A stretch of 64,000 bases of DNA. Source: Bathynomus jamesi (taxonomy: Eukaryota; Arthropoda; Malacostraca; Isopoda; Cirolanidae). A program made the position numbers and the translations under genes. The stretch spans positions 1 through 64,000 of the forward strand of contig JAJOZX010003318.1 in NCBI GenBank assembly GCA_023014485.1. Reading direction: 5' to 3'. The notes beneath the pieces were generated by a model, which searched no databases, had not been told where the DNA came from, and worked only from the letters and a program-made list of their open reading frames with translations. Positions 1-9,812 of the stretch are shown here, in pieces (position 1 is the first letter of the stretch; each line of letters starts with the position of its first letter).

Positions 1-203
1 AGACAGGATATGATTGGTTTAAGTTCAAGGTCACCAGAGGTCAAAATATGGCGTAACTTGACCCTTGCTTAAAATCTGGACCCCTTAAAATTAAAACATC
101 CCCAAAATACTGCAGATGAATAAATTATTTATTTATTGACCAATTTCAGTAGAGTACAATATAGATAAGTTTTTAAAATCAATAGGAAGAAATATACGTG
201 TAG
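1..203 (+). repeat. Left terminal inverted repeat of the PIN-domain transposon
   Basis: This stretch matches the reverse complement of 5329-5532 almost throughout, with scattered substitutions and small indels. Shared blocks include the outermost AGACAGGATATGATTGG, the tract with AAAATATGGCGTAACTTGACCC, and the inner block ending GGAAGAAATATAC. Beyond ~203 the two ends stop matching. Confidence 0.85.
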
Positions 204-306
204 TTTAACCACTTGGGGTCCAATTGAAATTATACTGAAATTCGACAAATGAACAAAAACTGACATACAGAGACAAAAAGTCAGAACAGAAATAAAGAGA
301 AAAAAT

Positions 307-651
307 TCATATCATCCTATTGGTTCTTACAGCCCTTATTTGATGCCTGGCAGCTACAATAGGGGCAACATATGATGTCAAGTTGTCTGCAAGGACATCG
401 TTTGGTAGCACAGGATGTGCATGTACATGCATTGGGAACTCATCTTGGAGCAATATCTGAAGTCGATCTGGTTGCATGATGCCGTCTTCTTGGGTGAACC
501 CGAAGCTTTGGGGATCTAGCTGTGGACTATCTAAGCAGTGTAACTGCAGGTACGTCCCATAGAATGCCCTAAGGATATGTCTTTTGATTGAAGGCTGGTG
601 GGGGTAGGTCCAAGATGGTTTTCTTGCTGTGGTGGTAGAGGTGTATCTCAA
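307..651 (-). pseudogene. Transposon protein, C-terminal fragment
   Basis: A 114-residue frame overlapping the end of the PIN-like fragment by ATGA. It contains IKRHILRAFYGTYLQLHCL followed by DPQSFGFTQEDGI, a C-terminal signature I associate with the same class of protein. It ends ~100 bp inside the left terminal repeat, so it completes the gene. Confidence 0.5.
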
Positions 652-1682
652 CTCATCATAGATTTACATGGCGTGCCTGATTTGTAAACGTTGACAAGAA
701 ACTCTTCCACCAAGCCAAATTCGATATCATTCGGGTTCTTTCCAAAGTCACGGAGATAATGTTCTGGATTTGCCTTCAGACCAGCAGCTTTTGTACCAAA
801 TTTGCTTGTTGAATCGCAGCCAGTAAGGTGATGAAGTGGTATGAGGACTTCGCAGATATGTGTGCCCAACCTATCGGCCAAGGTACGAAGGGGTATATAC
901 CTCGTGGTATTACCCACACCAGCCATCATCCATAGTTCTTTCAAACCATGACCTTTCAAAATTTTCCAGTAATGCAATCCAAGGACCATGACATCTTTGT
1001 CGTTTGATAGCAAACCAACTCTGGTTGCCCCACAATTGACAGCATGCAGAGCATGTGGGATCATCCTCACGTCTGCCTCTTCGATGTCGACATCTAAATC
1101 AGGTAATGCAGTATCGCAGTCACTCAAAATAGCCCTGCATTGTTCGATTTCAGAAGATAGACCCATTGCACTGACTACTACATCTGCCATCGCTTTTGGG
1201 TTCCCTAAGATATGGCTTCGAAGTAATCCTTGTAACTTGGCTTTGTTGGTGGATAATGCCCAAAAGGCATCCATTGTAACGGGTAAATGTGTCTCTTCAC
1301 ATATTACATTCAGGTTCATGGGACTGCAGCTACATCTCCTTGCTCTTTCACTGTCTTTTACAGATACCTCCACATATGTGTCAAAGACAAAGTCGATGCG
1401 GTTGGAATTGCTGCAAAGTCCATGTGCCATATCAAGGAAGTTCGTGCAAAGATCACCAAAGGTTTTCACTGAGGCTAAGCGCATACGGCGTAAGCAACCC
1501 ATGACATCAATGATGCTGGCAGTATTGTCCGGCTTCCATTTTGGTGGTGGTAAATAGTCCTTTTTGTCAAGCTGTTTCTCTAACTCGGTGCACAGGTCAC
1601 TTTTGTTGGGTTTATTCATGAGTCCATCCCTATCGAAGAGATAACTGCCGTCAACCAGGTCAAACCTCAACAAATCATTCAT
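648..1682 (-). pseudogene. Transposon protein, PIN/XPG-like nuclease domain
   Basis: A 344-residue frame with the most recognisable part of the gene: an acidic strand FVFDTY followed by KDSERARR, then LLSNDKDVMVLGLHYW, a segment ending NTTRYIP, and LTGCDSTSKFG. Spaced Asp residues after hydrophobic strands, with a D-x-D-V motif and a GCDSTS motif, fit a PIN or FEN/XPG-like fold with carboxylates for metal binding. That fold assignment is inference from pattern and should be tested structurally. The frame overlaps the last fragment by four bases. Confidence 0.55.
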
Positions 1683-1718
1683 ATCATATTCTCGGACACG
1701 GGCAGTATCGAAGATCTT

Positions 1719-2048
1719 CTAAGTTTCTGCCAATTGCTTTTTACTCCCCTTGTCTCTTGCTTGGTTTGGGTTTTTCTCGGATTTCATTGAACTGAATGTT
1801 TTCAGATTCTTCCTGTGAATGGTATCAAAGACAGATCTTTGCTTTGTCACGAACCTCTCCATCCGAAATGTTTCGTACTGTGTGCTAGAATTGGTCTTGA
1901 ACTTGAGAAGGTCGTCACGGATTTCGCTGGACATGATTTCTTGGGTGATGATGTTGTGAAGGGTCTGCTGCTCATCATGGTCTCCCTCTGTGGATATGGT
2001 CGCTGGATTTTCATGTTGCTTAATGTACTGTATCATACTCTGGATCAA
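1719..2048 (-). pseudogene. Transposon protein, linker fragment
   Basis: A 109-residue, charge-rich frame between the central fragment and the PIN-like fragment, in the same order and orientation. It contains the segment RSVFDTIHRKNLKTFSS. It has no recognisable motif and probably forms the linker preceding the nuclease-like domain. Confidence 0.4.
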
Positions 2049-2254
2049 GGCTTCGGAGGTTCGCGTGGGGTAGATTGAGTTCGTGGTTTACTAGAAGTTC
2101 TGTGCTTGGTGTGGTAACACCACTGATTTCACGTTGAATGTTAACGACAGCCAACATCTCATGGTATATGATCTCCCATTGAGCAACGAATTTCTTTCTT
2201 TTCGTGCTGCCAATGATGCCAATTGCGCTCTTCTGGGACCGATTTATTGTCTGT

Positions 2255-2971
2255 TCAAGACATGTCTGCGCCCACAGAATTGAATCGCCCTTTTGTCCGC
2301 TTCACTACAAATTTTCCAGCCTTGAAGTTTTCATATGTCGATGGTGCAGCCTCTGGTAGTTTCCTCATATCCTCTAGATATACTGATCCCCATCGGAGGT
2401 AGTTGATCCGGTCACATCCAGCAAACAGGGGTAGAACTGCTTGTACACTGTGGAGGTGTAGCTCCCAGTTTCCCTCACGGTCAGCTCTTACTAGATCTTT
2501 CAAGACACAGACCATCTGGACAAACCGATCACATCTTTCAGACCTGAAGGAATTAAAATCATCAATCATGCTTGATGAGGTTGACATGAATGCATCCAAG
2601 TGTCCTTTGCTCTCTTCCCTGCTCTTTTCTGATACGGAAGCTTTCATTAACTTAACAAATCCAAGTGTATTCCTGTATGGTTCCACACCTTTGGTTCGGA
2701 AGAATTCTGCCAACTGCAACCTTTCTATGCATTCACAGAGCAATAATAACACCTTCAGTGACCTAGTATAGTGTGTTCCATCAAGCACTGATCTGACCAC
2801 ATTTTTGCCAAAAGCCTTCGACTCCAAGATAGTTTCAGCGCCACTTCCGTCAGTGTATTTCCCAATGGCACCCATGACTACCTTAATCAGATGAAAGGAA
2901 CCTAAACATAACACTAAGTTACTGAATTCAGTTGGGTTGTTCATAATGATCTCACGGGCAATGTGGTACAC
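2255..2971 (-). pseudogene. Transposon protein, central fragment
   Basis: A 238-residue frame, helix-rich. Segments such as LGSFHLIKVVMGAIGKY and LRWGSVYLEDM are typical of the central region of this protein class as I recall it. No zinc ligands cluster here. It is collinear with the flanking fragments and separated by short frameshifts. The downstream reading changes frame again before 2048. Confidence 0.5.
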
Positions 2972-3027
2972 CCCCTCATCACAGGCAAGTGAGACTGTTC
3001 CAACTGACTCAGAACATCTTGGAAATT

Positions 3028-3390
3028 CTATAGGGCTGTGTACACAGTGGCATATTCTGTCACAGGGTGTGGCAAAACAGGCAGAAATCCTATGGTCTTC
3101 TGAGCCACGCTCTCATCCGTAACAAGAGAATTAAAGGCGCTCCAAGAAGGCATTGCTTGCTCCTGACATGTTTCATTGATACCTTCATTCAAATTTGATA
3201 CATCTAATCTGCTGACAACCCATGCAACATCTTTAGTCCTGATGCACTTGGATTCAGATGCATTCATTTCGTACAGATCCTCAGGAACCTCATACAGTGG
3301 GGAAAGGTTTGGTTTCTTGGCAGCTTTGGTGTAATTCTTAAGAACCTGGCAACCTAATTCTTGTTTGAATTGCCTTTCTCTATGGTTCAC
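3028..3390 (-). pseudogene. Transposon protein, middle fragment
   Basis: A 120-residue frame that continues the upstream fragment after an ATGA-type 4-base overlap (frameshift or decay). It includes the segment AWVVSRLDVS and ends near 3028; the reading continues in another frame at 2971. No catalytic motif is visible. It is assigned by position and orientation between clear parts of the same gene. Confidence 0.45.
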
Positions 3391-4784
3391 ACTTGTCTCC
3401 GATATATTGGGTTTACCATTCTTTGCGGTTTGTCTTGCATCAGAATCAGGACAGTGTCATGACTCCCCCCAATACCAGATAGTGTGGCTTCCTCATGGTC
3501 AAAATTATCAAATGCCCCCATGGTGAACTCAACAGGATTAAACGGACTTGGAAGAGGGACCCGACTCTCACTTGTTTCAGTGACAAATGATGCCATGTCA
3601 GAATGATAGCGGAGAACCTCATCGTAACTAATCGCCAGTCCAAACCGATTGAGGCTAGAAATAAGTGTTTTGGACCTACAAGCATTGTAAATGGATTCTG
3701 AATTCATCATATGTAGAGGAGTGCGTTTTCTATCATTGTTAAAAATGTAGAAGACAATTTGATACACAAACAAGATCTTTTTTAATTTAGCAGCTTCAGA
3801 GTTTATTTCAGTGTCCTCGAGTGTTGCATCAAGTTGATCCTTACTGTCAATGTCATTGCAAATGTCAAAGTCAAAAAGTGCCGAGAAGAAATCTGCAACC
3901 TCCTTTGGAATCACAATGTCTTCATATGCCTTCTCAAGTTCACTGGCATCACAAAATTTGTCGTTCAGTTCAAAATCTTGTTTCAAGATGCATTGTCTCA
4001 ATAAGGCACGACAACTTTTCAAGGCATCCGAATCCAATTCGCCTTGGCTTCGGCCTGATCCTTTTTCAACAGCACTTCCCTTGAAGAAGATTGTAGGAGT
4101 TTTTGAACCCGGAGGAACAAAGAATGACACATCGTTCCTGTACATAATGATCAGGTACATTTTCATAACGCTATTCGTAAAAGTGAAACTGGCTTGCCCG
4201 TTATCACGCATCTTATTGCAACAGTCAGATTGATACGACAAGTTGTAGCATCTACCAGTGTTCAAACCAGGTTCTATATCTTTCATTACATTCACAAAGA
4301 TATCAACCTTCTGTTGGCCAACAGACGCAGACACTGAATCGGAAGACAGTTTCTCCCCCTTCCTGACGTAATTGCGGATGCACTGTTTGTGGCAGTACAA
4401 ATCTGCACCAAAGACAGCATTTGTGTCCTGTAGATCACATGTTCCGGTAAAAACTTCATCCTGAAGTATCAAAGCTGCTTTCAGGAACGATTCTGCTCGT
4501 CCTTTTTCAGATATTCGGTATTTTATGTACTCATTGTTGTGTTTTGCGTTTCCACATATGAGACTTTCTGGAGAAGATATTGATGTCATCTGACTGACAT
4601 GCTGAATCCCGTGAGGCTGCCATGGACCGTCTTGACCTCTGATCAACACATGAGGAACTCTGCTGTGAGCTAAGATCAGCATTATCAGGATCAACCGTGG
4701 GTCCTTTGTTCGATTGCTTAATTTTTTCAAGTGTCTTTTTATGTGTCTACCGTTCGTAACAGTTATTGCTAACATGATAAACAA
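3387..4784 (-). pseudogene. Transposon protein, N-terminal half with Cys/His cluster
   Basis: This 465-residue frame is the longest piece of the gene. The first ~50 residues are probably out-of-frame translation; family-like sequence starts around the HVLIRGQDG segment. It carries a second Cys/His group (CGNAKH, then YCHKQC further on), typical of the zinc cluster in this protein class, followed by an acidic/helical region and a segment with EVLRYHSDM. The C-terminal end overlaps the start of the next fragment by four bases in a different frame. I do not recognise a catalytic motif here. It is likely a DNA-binding or structural part of the transposon protein. Confidence 0.55.
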
Positions 4785-5010
4785 TTTTGCTGTGGTCAGC
4801 CTGCTTCAGTCTTTCGAAAACGCTGTCCTTTCTAATGCCTGCTGCCTCGATTACTCGCGCTCTACCATTCTCTGTACTTGTAGTTTCGTATTCAGGGTCA
4901 GTCTTCTGACATATGATGCATTTCTCAGGATTAGTGGGCGGGCTCGGTGACGGTGACGACATTCTCAATCGTTTATTTGGTAAACCGGCCATCTCATTCT
5001 GGAAATACAC
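4747..5010 (-). pseudogene. Transposon protein, N-terminal fragment (first zinc cluster)
   Basis: The 87-residue frame begins just inside the right terminal repeat with a lysine/arginine stretch and a proline-rich segment, then a CxxC pair (CIICQK) and a downstream Cys (NNCYER), suggesting half of a zinc-binding cluster. It stops at a TAG at 4747-4749, but the same frame continues past the stop with a lysine-rich helix (THKKTLEKI). The stop therefore looks like a point nonsense mutation in a longer protein and not the natural end. The next fragment lies in another frame, so at least one frameshift follows. Specific function is unknown. Confidence 0.6.
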
Positions 5011-5234
5011 ACAGACTGGGCAATTAAAATCATACTATATATTTGGACACATGCACATAATTCAACAACAGAAAAAAACAGTTAGATAAAAAACACTACC
5101 TCACTTACCAAGATCAGTAGGCAATGACAAAGACACGATATACATGGGTATGTCAACAAATCATTATCTGAAATAACAACATAAAATGAGAAATTTGATA
5201 TTATAAAAGAACATAGAGGTCACAACAACTGTTA

Positions 5235-5817
5235 ATAGGCCTGGAGCCAAGGGGTGTTTGCATGCATAAAAGGGCCCCTAAATCACTCTCCTGATTTTGA
5301 TAGAGGACCACCTGGGACACCATCAGAGCTACATGTATATTTCTTCCTATTGATTTTAAAAACTTATCTATATTGTACTCTACTAGAATTAGTCACTAAA
5401 TAAATAATTCATTCATCTGCAGTATTTTGGGGGTTGTTTTAATTTTAAGGGGTCCAGATTTTAAGGAAGGGTCAAGTTACGCCATATTTTGACCTCTGGT
5501 GACCTTGAACTTAAACCAATCATATCCTGTCTACAATCGTCCTATAGCTGATGCTATAAACTCCATTTTGAGTGGTAATATGTTACTATAGGTTGTTTCA
5601 TTGCGACGCTATGTCAATTTGAATTTCCTCTACCCCTGATTTTTGCCGTGGTTTTGGGCTCGAGCAATTCCGACAAAACCATGAATGGCAAGTTTACTGC
5701 CGGGTTTCAGAATGTCCACCCTTGCTCTGATGGTGTCCCAGGTGGTCCTCTATCAAAATCAGGAGAGGGATTTAGGGGCCCTTTAATGCATGCAAACACC
5801 CCTTGGCTCCAGAACTA
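5235..5817. repeat. ~100-bp inverted repeat pair straddling the transposon right end
   Basis: Bases ~5235-5328 inside the transposon, just internal to its right terminal repeat, are the near-exact inverse of ~5727-5817 outside it. Both share blocks such as CCAAGGGGTGTTTGCATGCA and ACCACCTGGGACACCATCAG, with a few substitutions. The left end of the transposon has no such block, so this is not part of the terminal repeats. Confidence 0.8.
5329..5532 (-). repeat. Right terminal inverted repeat of the PIN-domain transposon
   Basis: Inverted partner of bases 1-203. The outer end is CCAATCATATCCTGTCT at 5516-5532. Sequence from 5533 on is not mirrored within the window, because the window starts at the other repeat, so the repeat could be longer than seen. 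Confidence 0.85.
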
Positions 5818-6079
5818 TTATGCAAGATATGGGAGTTGCAAATACGGAAAAAATGCCGATACCACCACCCTCAAAGGAACGCAACGAGTAAACAGAAAAA
5901 ACGAACATAAAAGAAGTGCCAATTTTTTAGACGCAGCCAACACATTTCAGCTGTTAAATATTATCCAGCAATTACAAAACCAGCTGACAAATATAAATAT
6001 AGGAATCCGAGAGCCGGACAGAAGGTACGAACAAAGGCACTTCATGCGTTATCGGGACAACAGGTACAGACAAAGATAA
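5648..6079 (+). CDS. Possible ORF1 remnant fused to the inverted-repeat sequence
   Basis: A 143-residue open frame upstream of the LINE-A endonuclease. Roughly residues 20-56 are encoded by the ~100-bp inverted repeat shared with the neighbouring transposon. The rest is Asn/Gln/Arg-rich with a coiled-coil-like stretch (LLNIIQQLQNQLTN) and a basic C-terminus, compatible with the tail of a LINE ORF1 nucleic-acid-binding protein. No zinc knuckle is visible. It could be spurious. Confidence 0.35.
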   Translation: MVLGSSNSDKTMNGKFTAGFQNVHPCSDGVPGGPLSKSGEGFRGPLMHANTPWLQNYYARYGSCKYGKNADTTTLKGTQRVNRKNEHKRSANFLDAANTFQLLNIIQQLQNQLTNINIGIREPDRRYEQRHFMRYRDNRYRQR

Positions 6080-6177
6080 AAAGAGGTAAATTCTCGAAGG
6101 ACCACAAGGCAACGAAACCGGCACCCCCATTGGAAAACAAATCGGAACCACCTGTTTGCGAAAAAGAAAGAGAAAAA

Positions 6178-6838
6178 ATAAAAATAATCCTAGCCAACAT
6201 ACAGGGCCTTAATAATCAAACCATTCCCCGAACAAAGTTGTATACCTGAAAGGACTCATGCAAGAAGCCAGAGCAGACTTTGCATGCCTCACGGAAACTC
6301 ATCTGAAGGACTGCCAGGCGAACTGTGAAAATTGTGAGTCCTGTAATGACAAAAAAGAAATACAAATTGACAACTATAACATCCTCCGAGCCGACAGAAC
6401 AGTGAGACGTAAAGGAGGGTGTGCTATCTACACACGCGAAAGGCACATAGCAGAAATGGCTATAAGTACCTCACACAACTACGTAGAATGTGTAGCAGCA
6501 AAAATTGAAAAATTAAATATGGTACTAATTGTAATGTACAGATGCCCAAACAAGCCAACCTCAAAATTTTCAGATTCCATTACAGAGGTAAGAAACTTGG
6601 TAAAAGATCTACACTCTCCAACCCCAATATTTTTCTCTGTGGTGATTTTAATTTCCCATTCATGAAATATAAAAGGATAGGAAAAAATATATGTATACAA
6701 CAGGACAAGGGGGGCACACGAGAAGACCAGCAGGAGGTAAAAATGCTACTAGCTCTAGCTGAATTTATGTTAACGCAAGAAATAACAGAAAACACAAGAA
6801 AAAACAACTGCCTAGATTTGGTATTCACAAACAACTAA
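6178..6838 (+). pseudogene. LINE-A endonuclease domain
   Basis: The EN-like reading begins around 6178 (IKIILANIQGLNNQ), crosses a stop near 6247, continues as ADFACLTETHLKD (E of the EN active site), then GCAIYTRE and VLIVMYRCPN, and shifts frame near 6600 to give LCGDFNFP and the LDLVFTNN motif. These are the standard EN landmarks of Jockey/CR1-type LINEs. Two frame changes and an internal stop make it non-functional. Confidence 0.7.
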
Positions 6839-6869
6839 TCTAATTGATAATGTAGAAATATCCCCAACT

Positions 6870-7211
6870 ATGATATCGGACCACAACATCATTGAAATAA
6901 CAACTAATATAAAGTCAACAGGAAAGGAAAGAACACGCACAACGGAAAGAAGCAAATTCGAAATTTTTAATTTTCACTCCAAAACTATAAACTGGAAAGA
7001 CGTGACATCCAGCATGGAAGTAATAGATTGGAAAACCATTTTCGAGGCCAAGACAACGGAGGAGATGCTAATGACGTTAGAGGAGAAGACGTTAGAAATT
7101 GTGGAAAAACATGTCCCAAAGATACAACAAAGAGGAAAGAGAAGCAGGTTCGAAAGAGAAAAAGAGGGCATTGTTTCGAAAGAGAAAAAGAGTGACTGCA
7201 AAATTAAGTAA
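6870..7211 (+). pseudogene. LINE-A endonuclease C-terminus and linker
   Basis: The frame opens with MISDHNIIEI, the SDH motif that closes the EN active site, followed by a charged lysine/glutamate-rich linker. It overlaps the next frame at 7099, so one frameshift separates it from the RT portion. Confidence 0.6.
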
Positions 7212-7938
7212 TTGTAAAGATAACATCAGAAAAATATTAAATGATAAACTGCAAAGTATCGATGTCGTCATACAGGAATTAATCGAGAAGCATACAGAAA
7301 AAGAAGACGACGACGCTATAGAAGCGATAAAGGTTAACTCAAAGTACTTTTATAATTTCGCAAAAAGAAAGTCGAAAAACCATGCGACTATCGGACCTTT
7401 AAAAAATGAGAACAATGATTTATCTGTTGATCTAACAGACGTATCTGAAATATTAAGATGTCAGTACGAATCATCTTTCAATATCCCCAAAACGGACAAA
7501 TTGATATGCGATAGAAACGCGTTCTTTGAAGAAGAACCACAAGGGGAAAGTATAACGGATTTCGACTTTACGACGGGTGATATTACACAAGCCATAGGGA
7601 AACTAAAAACACACTCAGCGGCAGGACCGGATAAATGGAATGCCACACTGATCAAAAACTGCAAGAATGCAATCGCTGAGCCCCTATACTGGATATGGAG
7701 ACGATCACTAGACACGGGAGAAATACCGGGCATCCTGAAGAGCGCGAGCATAGTCCTAATATATAAAGGAGATCGATCTGAAGCCAAAAACTATAGGCCA
7801 TTGTCGCTTACATCTCGTCTCACTAAAATATTTGAAAGAATAGTTAGACAGAAAATCCATGACTTTTTGGAAACTCAGAAAAAATTCAATGATAACCAAC
7901 GTGGGTTTCGGTCAGGTAGATCATGCCTATCAAACTAA
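7099..7938 (+). pseudogene. LINE-A reverse transcriptase, fingers and early palm
   Basis: A 279-residue frame: a basic linker, then AIGKLKTHSAAGPDKWNATLI, IPGILKSASIVLIYKGD, NYRPLSLTSRLTKIFERI and FNDNQRGFRSGRSC. These are the conserved blocks 0-3 of LINE reverse transcriptases in correct order. The frame breaks just after SGRSC, before the block that contains the first catalytic Asp (AKAFDKYDHG is read in another frame near 8010-8040). Confidence 0.75.
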
Positions 7939-8062
7939 TGGAACACTACAACAACATTATTGGTGCACTTGAAAGTAATGAAAACTATGATGTACTATAT
8001 ACAACTTTGCCAAAGCGTTTGACAAGTATGACCATGGAATCATAATACATCAACTGAAATAT

Positions 8063-8374
8063 ATGGGAATAACAGTAAAAGTAGGGAAATGGATATATAA
8101 TGGATATATAACTGTAACGACTTCCCGCCGCTTCCTTAGTGAGCGGCGGCAAGTCGTTACAGTACAAGGAATATCTTCATCAGAATCAGACGTACTCAGC
8201 TCAGTACCACAAGGAACAGTATTAGCTCCACTACTCTTCATAATCATGCTAACTGACATAGATGAGGACGTTACCAGAGACAGCACAGTAACATCCTTTG
8301 CGGATAACACAAAGATCAGTAGAAAAATAAGAAACCCAGAAGATATAGGATCTCTACAAACCGACATAAACTGA
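8063..8374 (+). pseudogene. LINE-A reverse transcriptase, catalytic palm
   Basis: Contains FLSERRQVVTVQG, then SSVPQGTVLAPLLFIIML and SFADNTKIS. The usual FADDT box is FADNT here, so the second catalytic Asp is Asn; even in frame this copy would be inactive. The upstream part of the frame carries an extra peptide encoded by a local inverted duplication at 8111-8161. Confidence 0.75.
8111..8161. repeat. Perfect-to-near-perfect hairpin inside the LINE-A RT
   Basis: CTGTAACGACTTCCCGCCGCT is followed after ~9 bases by its inverse, differing at one position. The right arm is ordinary RT coding sequence (SERRQVVTV). The left arm is extra and sits next to a tandem GGATATATAAT duplication at about 8089-8110, so it looks like a local fold-back or template-switch insertion. 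Confidence 0.8.
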
Positions 8375-8464
8375 ATCTACAAGTGGACGGAAGACAACAC
8401 TATGAAGTTCAACACCTAGAAATTTCAGCTGTTACGGTACGGGAAAAGAGAAGACCTAAAATCC

Positions 8465-9138
8465 ATGGAATATTATACCCGAAATGGACAGGAAATTCAG
8501 AGAAATTCTAGAGCAAAAGATTTAGGGGTTGTAATGACAGATGATGTGAAATTTGAAACACAAAATAAGATAGCAGTAAACAGAGCAGAGAGAATAACGG
8601 GGCAGATATTAAGAACCTTTAAACGAAGGGATAGGAATGTAATGATTCCTCTACTGAAAACCCTGATCACACCCAAATTAGAATACTGCTCAGTCCTAAC
8701 ATCCCCATATAAAAAAGAAGACATTAGACGTCTGGAAGGGATCCAGAGAAGCTTCACAGCTAAGATAAAATGGGTGCAAAAAACTAAATTACTAGGAAAG
8801 GTTACGCCATCTAGACCTATATTCACTGGAAAGGAGAGAGAGAGAGAGAGAGATACACCATTATTTACACTTGGAAAATAATGGAGAAACTAGTCCCTAA
8901 TCTTACTCTGAACCCTATAACTCCCCAAACAGCGGTGGAAAGTAGAAACGGTAGACTGTGTCGTATTCCCAAATTAAAGGCGAGACAGGGAATATCCTTA
9001 ACCCTGAAAGAAAATAGTTTTGTGGTGAGAGGATCAAAACTGTTTAATCAGCTGCCCAAAGACCTAAGACACGAATGGAGTTGCAGTGGACATCTTCAAA
9101 AGAAGATTAGATGCCTGGCTCAGAACAATCCCCAATAA
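8465..9138 (+). pseudogene. LINE-A RT thumb and C-terminal region
   Basis: Two adjoining frames. 8465-8881 holds RNSRAKDLGVVMTDDVKF, TLITPKLEYCSVL and RLEGIQRSFTAKI, the standard post-palm blocks. 8881-9138 holds RIPKLKARQGISL and NQLPKDLRH, the usual C-terminal signature in CR1/Jockey-like elements. A (GA)n expansion at about 8833-8851 lies immediately before the frame break and may be its cause. Confidence 0.7.
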
Positions 9139-9236
9139 GCCGGGCGTACCTGGCTATGAGGTGGAGAGCAGAAGAAACCAACTCGCGAAATGAGGAATAA
9201 TCGCGCGGAGCCTTTTTAAGGTTGCTAGGCTTATGT
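9139..9236 (+). other. LINE-A 3' untranslated end
   Basis: Non-coding sequence after the LINE-A stop, with a GC-rich inverted motif (CGCGAAATGAGG then AATCGCGCG) and then AT-rich sequence that passes into the dinucleotide tract. No poly(A) tail is seen. Confidence 0.4.
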
Positions 9237-9269
9237 ATACTATATATACACATACATATACATACATAT

Positions 9270-9346
<77 letters not shown>

Positions 9347-9490
9347 CATACATACTACATATATATACACATACATATACATACATACATATACACATAT
9401 ATACATACATACATATACACATACATATACACATATATACATACATACATATACACATACATATATATATATATACACATACATATATAT

Positions 9491-9535
<45 letters not shown>

Positions 9536-9536
9536 T
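9237..9536. repeat. (TA)n / (CATA)n microsatellite
   Basis: About 300 bases built from TA dinucleotides and CATA/CACATA tetramers, symmetrical on both strands. Long tyrosine/isoleucine/threonine ORFs on both strands here are artefacts of the repeat. Confidence 0.95.
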
Positions 9537-9773
9537 TTAAAAGGTCTCCATTTTTTTTTGCCAACCCGACAATGCAGTAGTAGTGTAAATGGAGAATTTC
9601 CAGTGGCATAAAGAAATGTTCAATAAATCCTTAATTTTCATTTGGTTTCTTTGAAATTTGCTCACCGTATAGGAAATTTATTTAGTCGTGGGGTGTGAAA
9701 AAATATTGAAATCTGACCATATCTTTGAATTTTACAGCCAAAGTTCGAGGTCTCCCTTTTTTTTTTGCCCACC
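9537..9773. other. Non-coding spacer with a repeated ~30-bp motif
   Basis: Two direct copies of AGGTCTCC followed by a T-run and GCCNACCCGA occur near 9541-9571 and 9748-9776, each next to a microsatellite. The sequence between them is AT-rich with no ORF of interest. This could be a short element whose two ends lie beside simple repeats. Confidence 0.4.
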
Positions 9774-9775
9774 CG

Positions 9776-9811
<36 letters not shown>

Positions 9812-9812
9812 G
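9774..9812. repeat. (GT)n microsatellite
   Basis: About 17 GT units ending in GTGCGTGTGT. It directly abuts, and appears to have overwritten, the outer tip of the left inverted repeat of the adjacent mariner. Confidence 0.9.

Larger units (their letters stand above)
1..5532 (-). mobile_element. DNA transposon with ~200 bp terminal inverted repeats and a broken minus-strand gene
   Basis: The first and last ~200 bases of this interval are inverted copies of each other; both ends read AGACAGGATATGATTGG into the element. Between them lies one minus-strand coding region in about seven pieces separated by frameshifts and at least one nonsense codon. The protein has a Cys/His-rich N-terminus and a C-terminal block resembling a PIN/XPG-like nuclease. 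I associate such proteins with large uncharacterised transposon ORFs of metazoans, possibly Academ-type, but this is recall and not verified. The window begins exactly at the repeat, so the true left end and the target duplication cannot be seen. Confidence 0.75.
5820..9236 (+). mobile_element. LINE-A: decayed CR1/Jockey-group non-LTR retrotransposon
   Basis: Collinear plus-strand pieces give an apurinic-like endonuclease (EN; TETHLKD, GDFNFP, ISDHN motifs) and a reverse transcriptase (RT; YRPLSLTS, PQGTVLAPLLF, FADN motifs), then a C-terminal thumb region. Frame changes at about 6600, 6840, 7210, 7940, 8370 and 8880, plus stops, show that it is dead. No RNase H or poly(A) tail is seen. The 3' end runs into a large (TA)n/(CATA)n tract. 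Clade is uncertain; a CR1-like or related Jockey-superfamily type is most likely. Confidence 0.8.

Noticed and set aside
988..1557. Plus-strand ORF of 189 codons
   Set aside because: Lies opposite the PIN-like fragment of the transposon gene, whose motifs are on the minus strand; it is a shadow.
9222..9611. Several long Tyr/Ile/Thr ORFs on both strands
   Set aside because: They are translations of (TA)n/(CATA)n repeats; both strands and several frames are open for the same reason.
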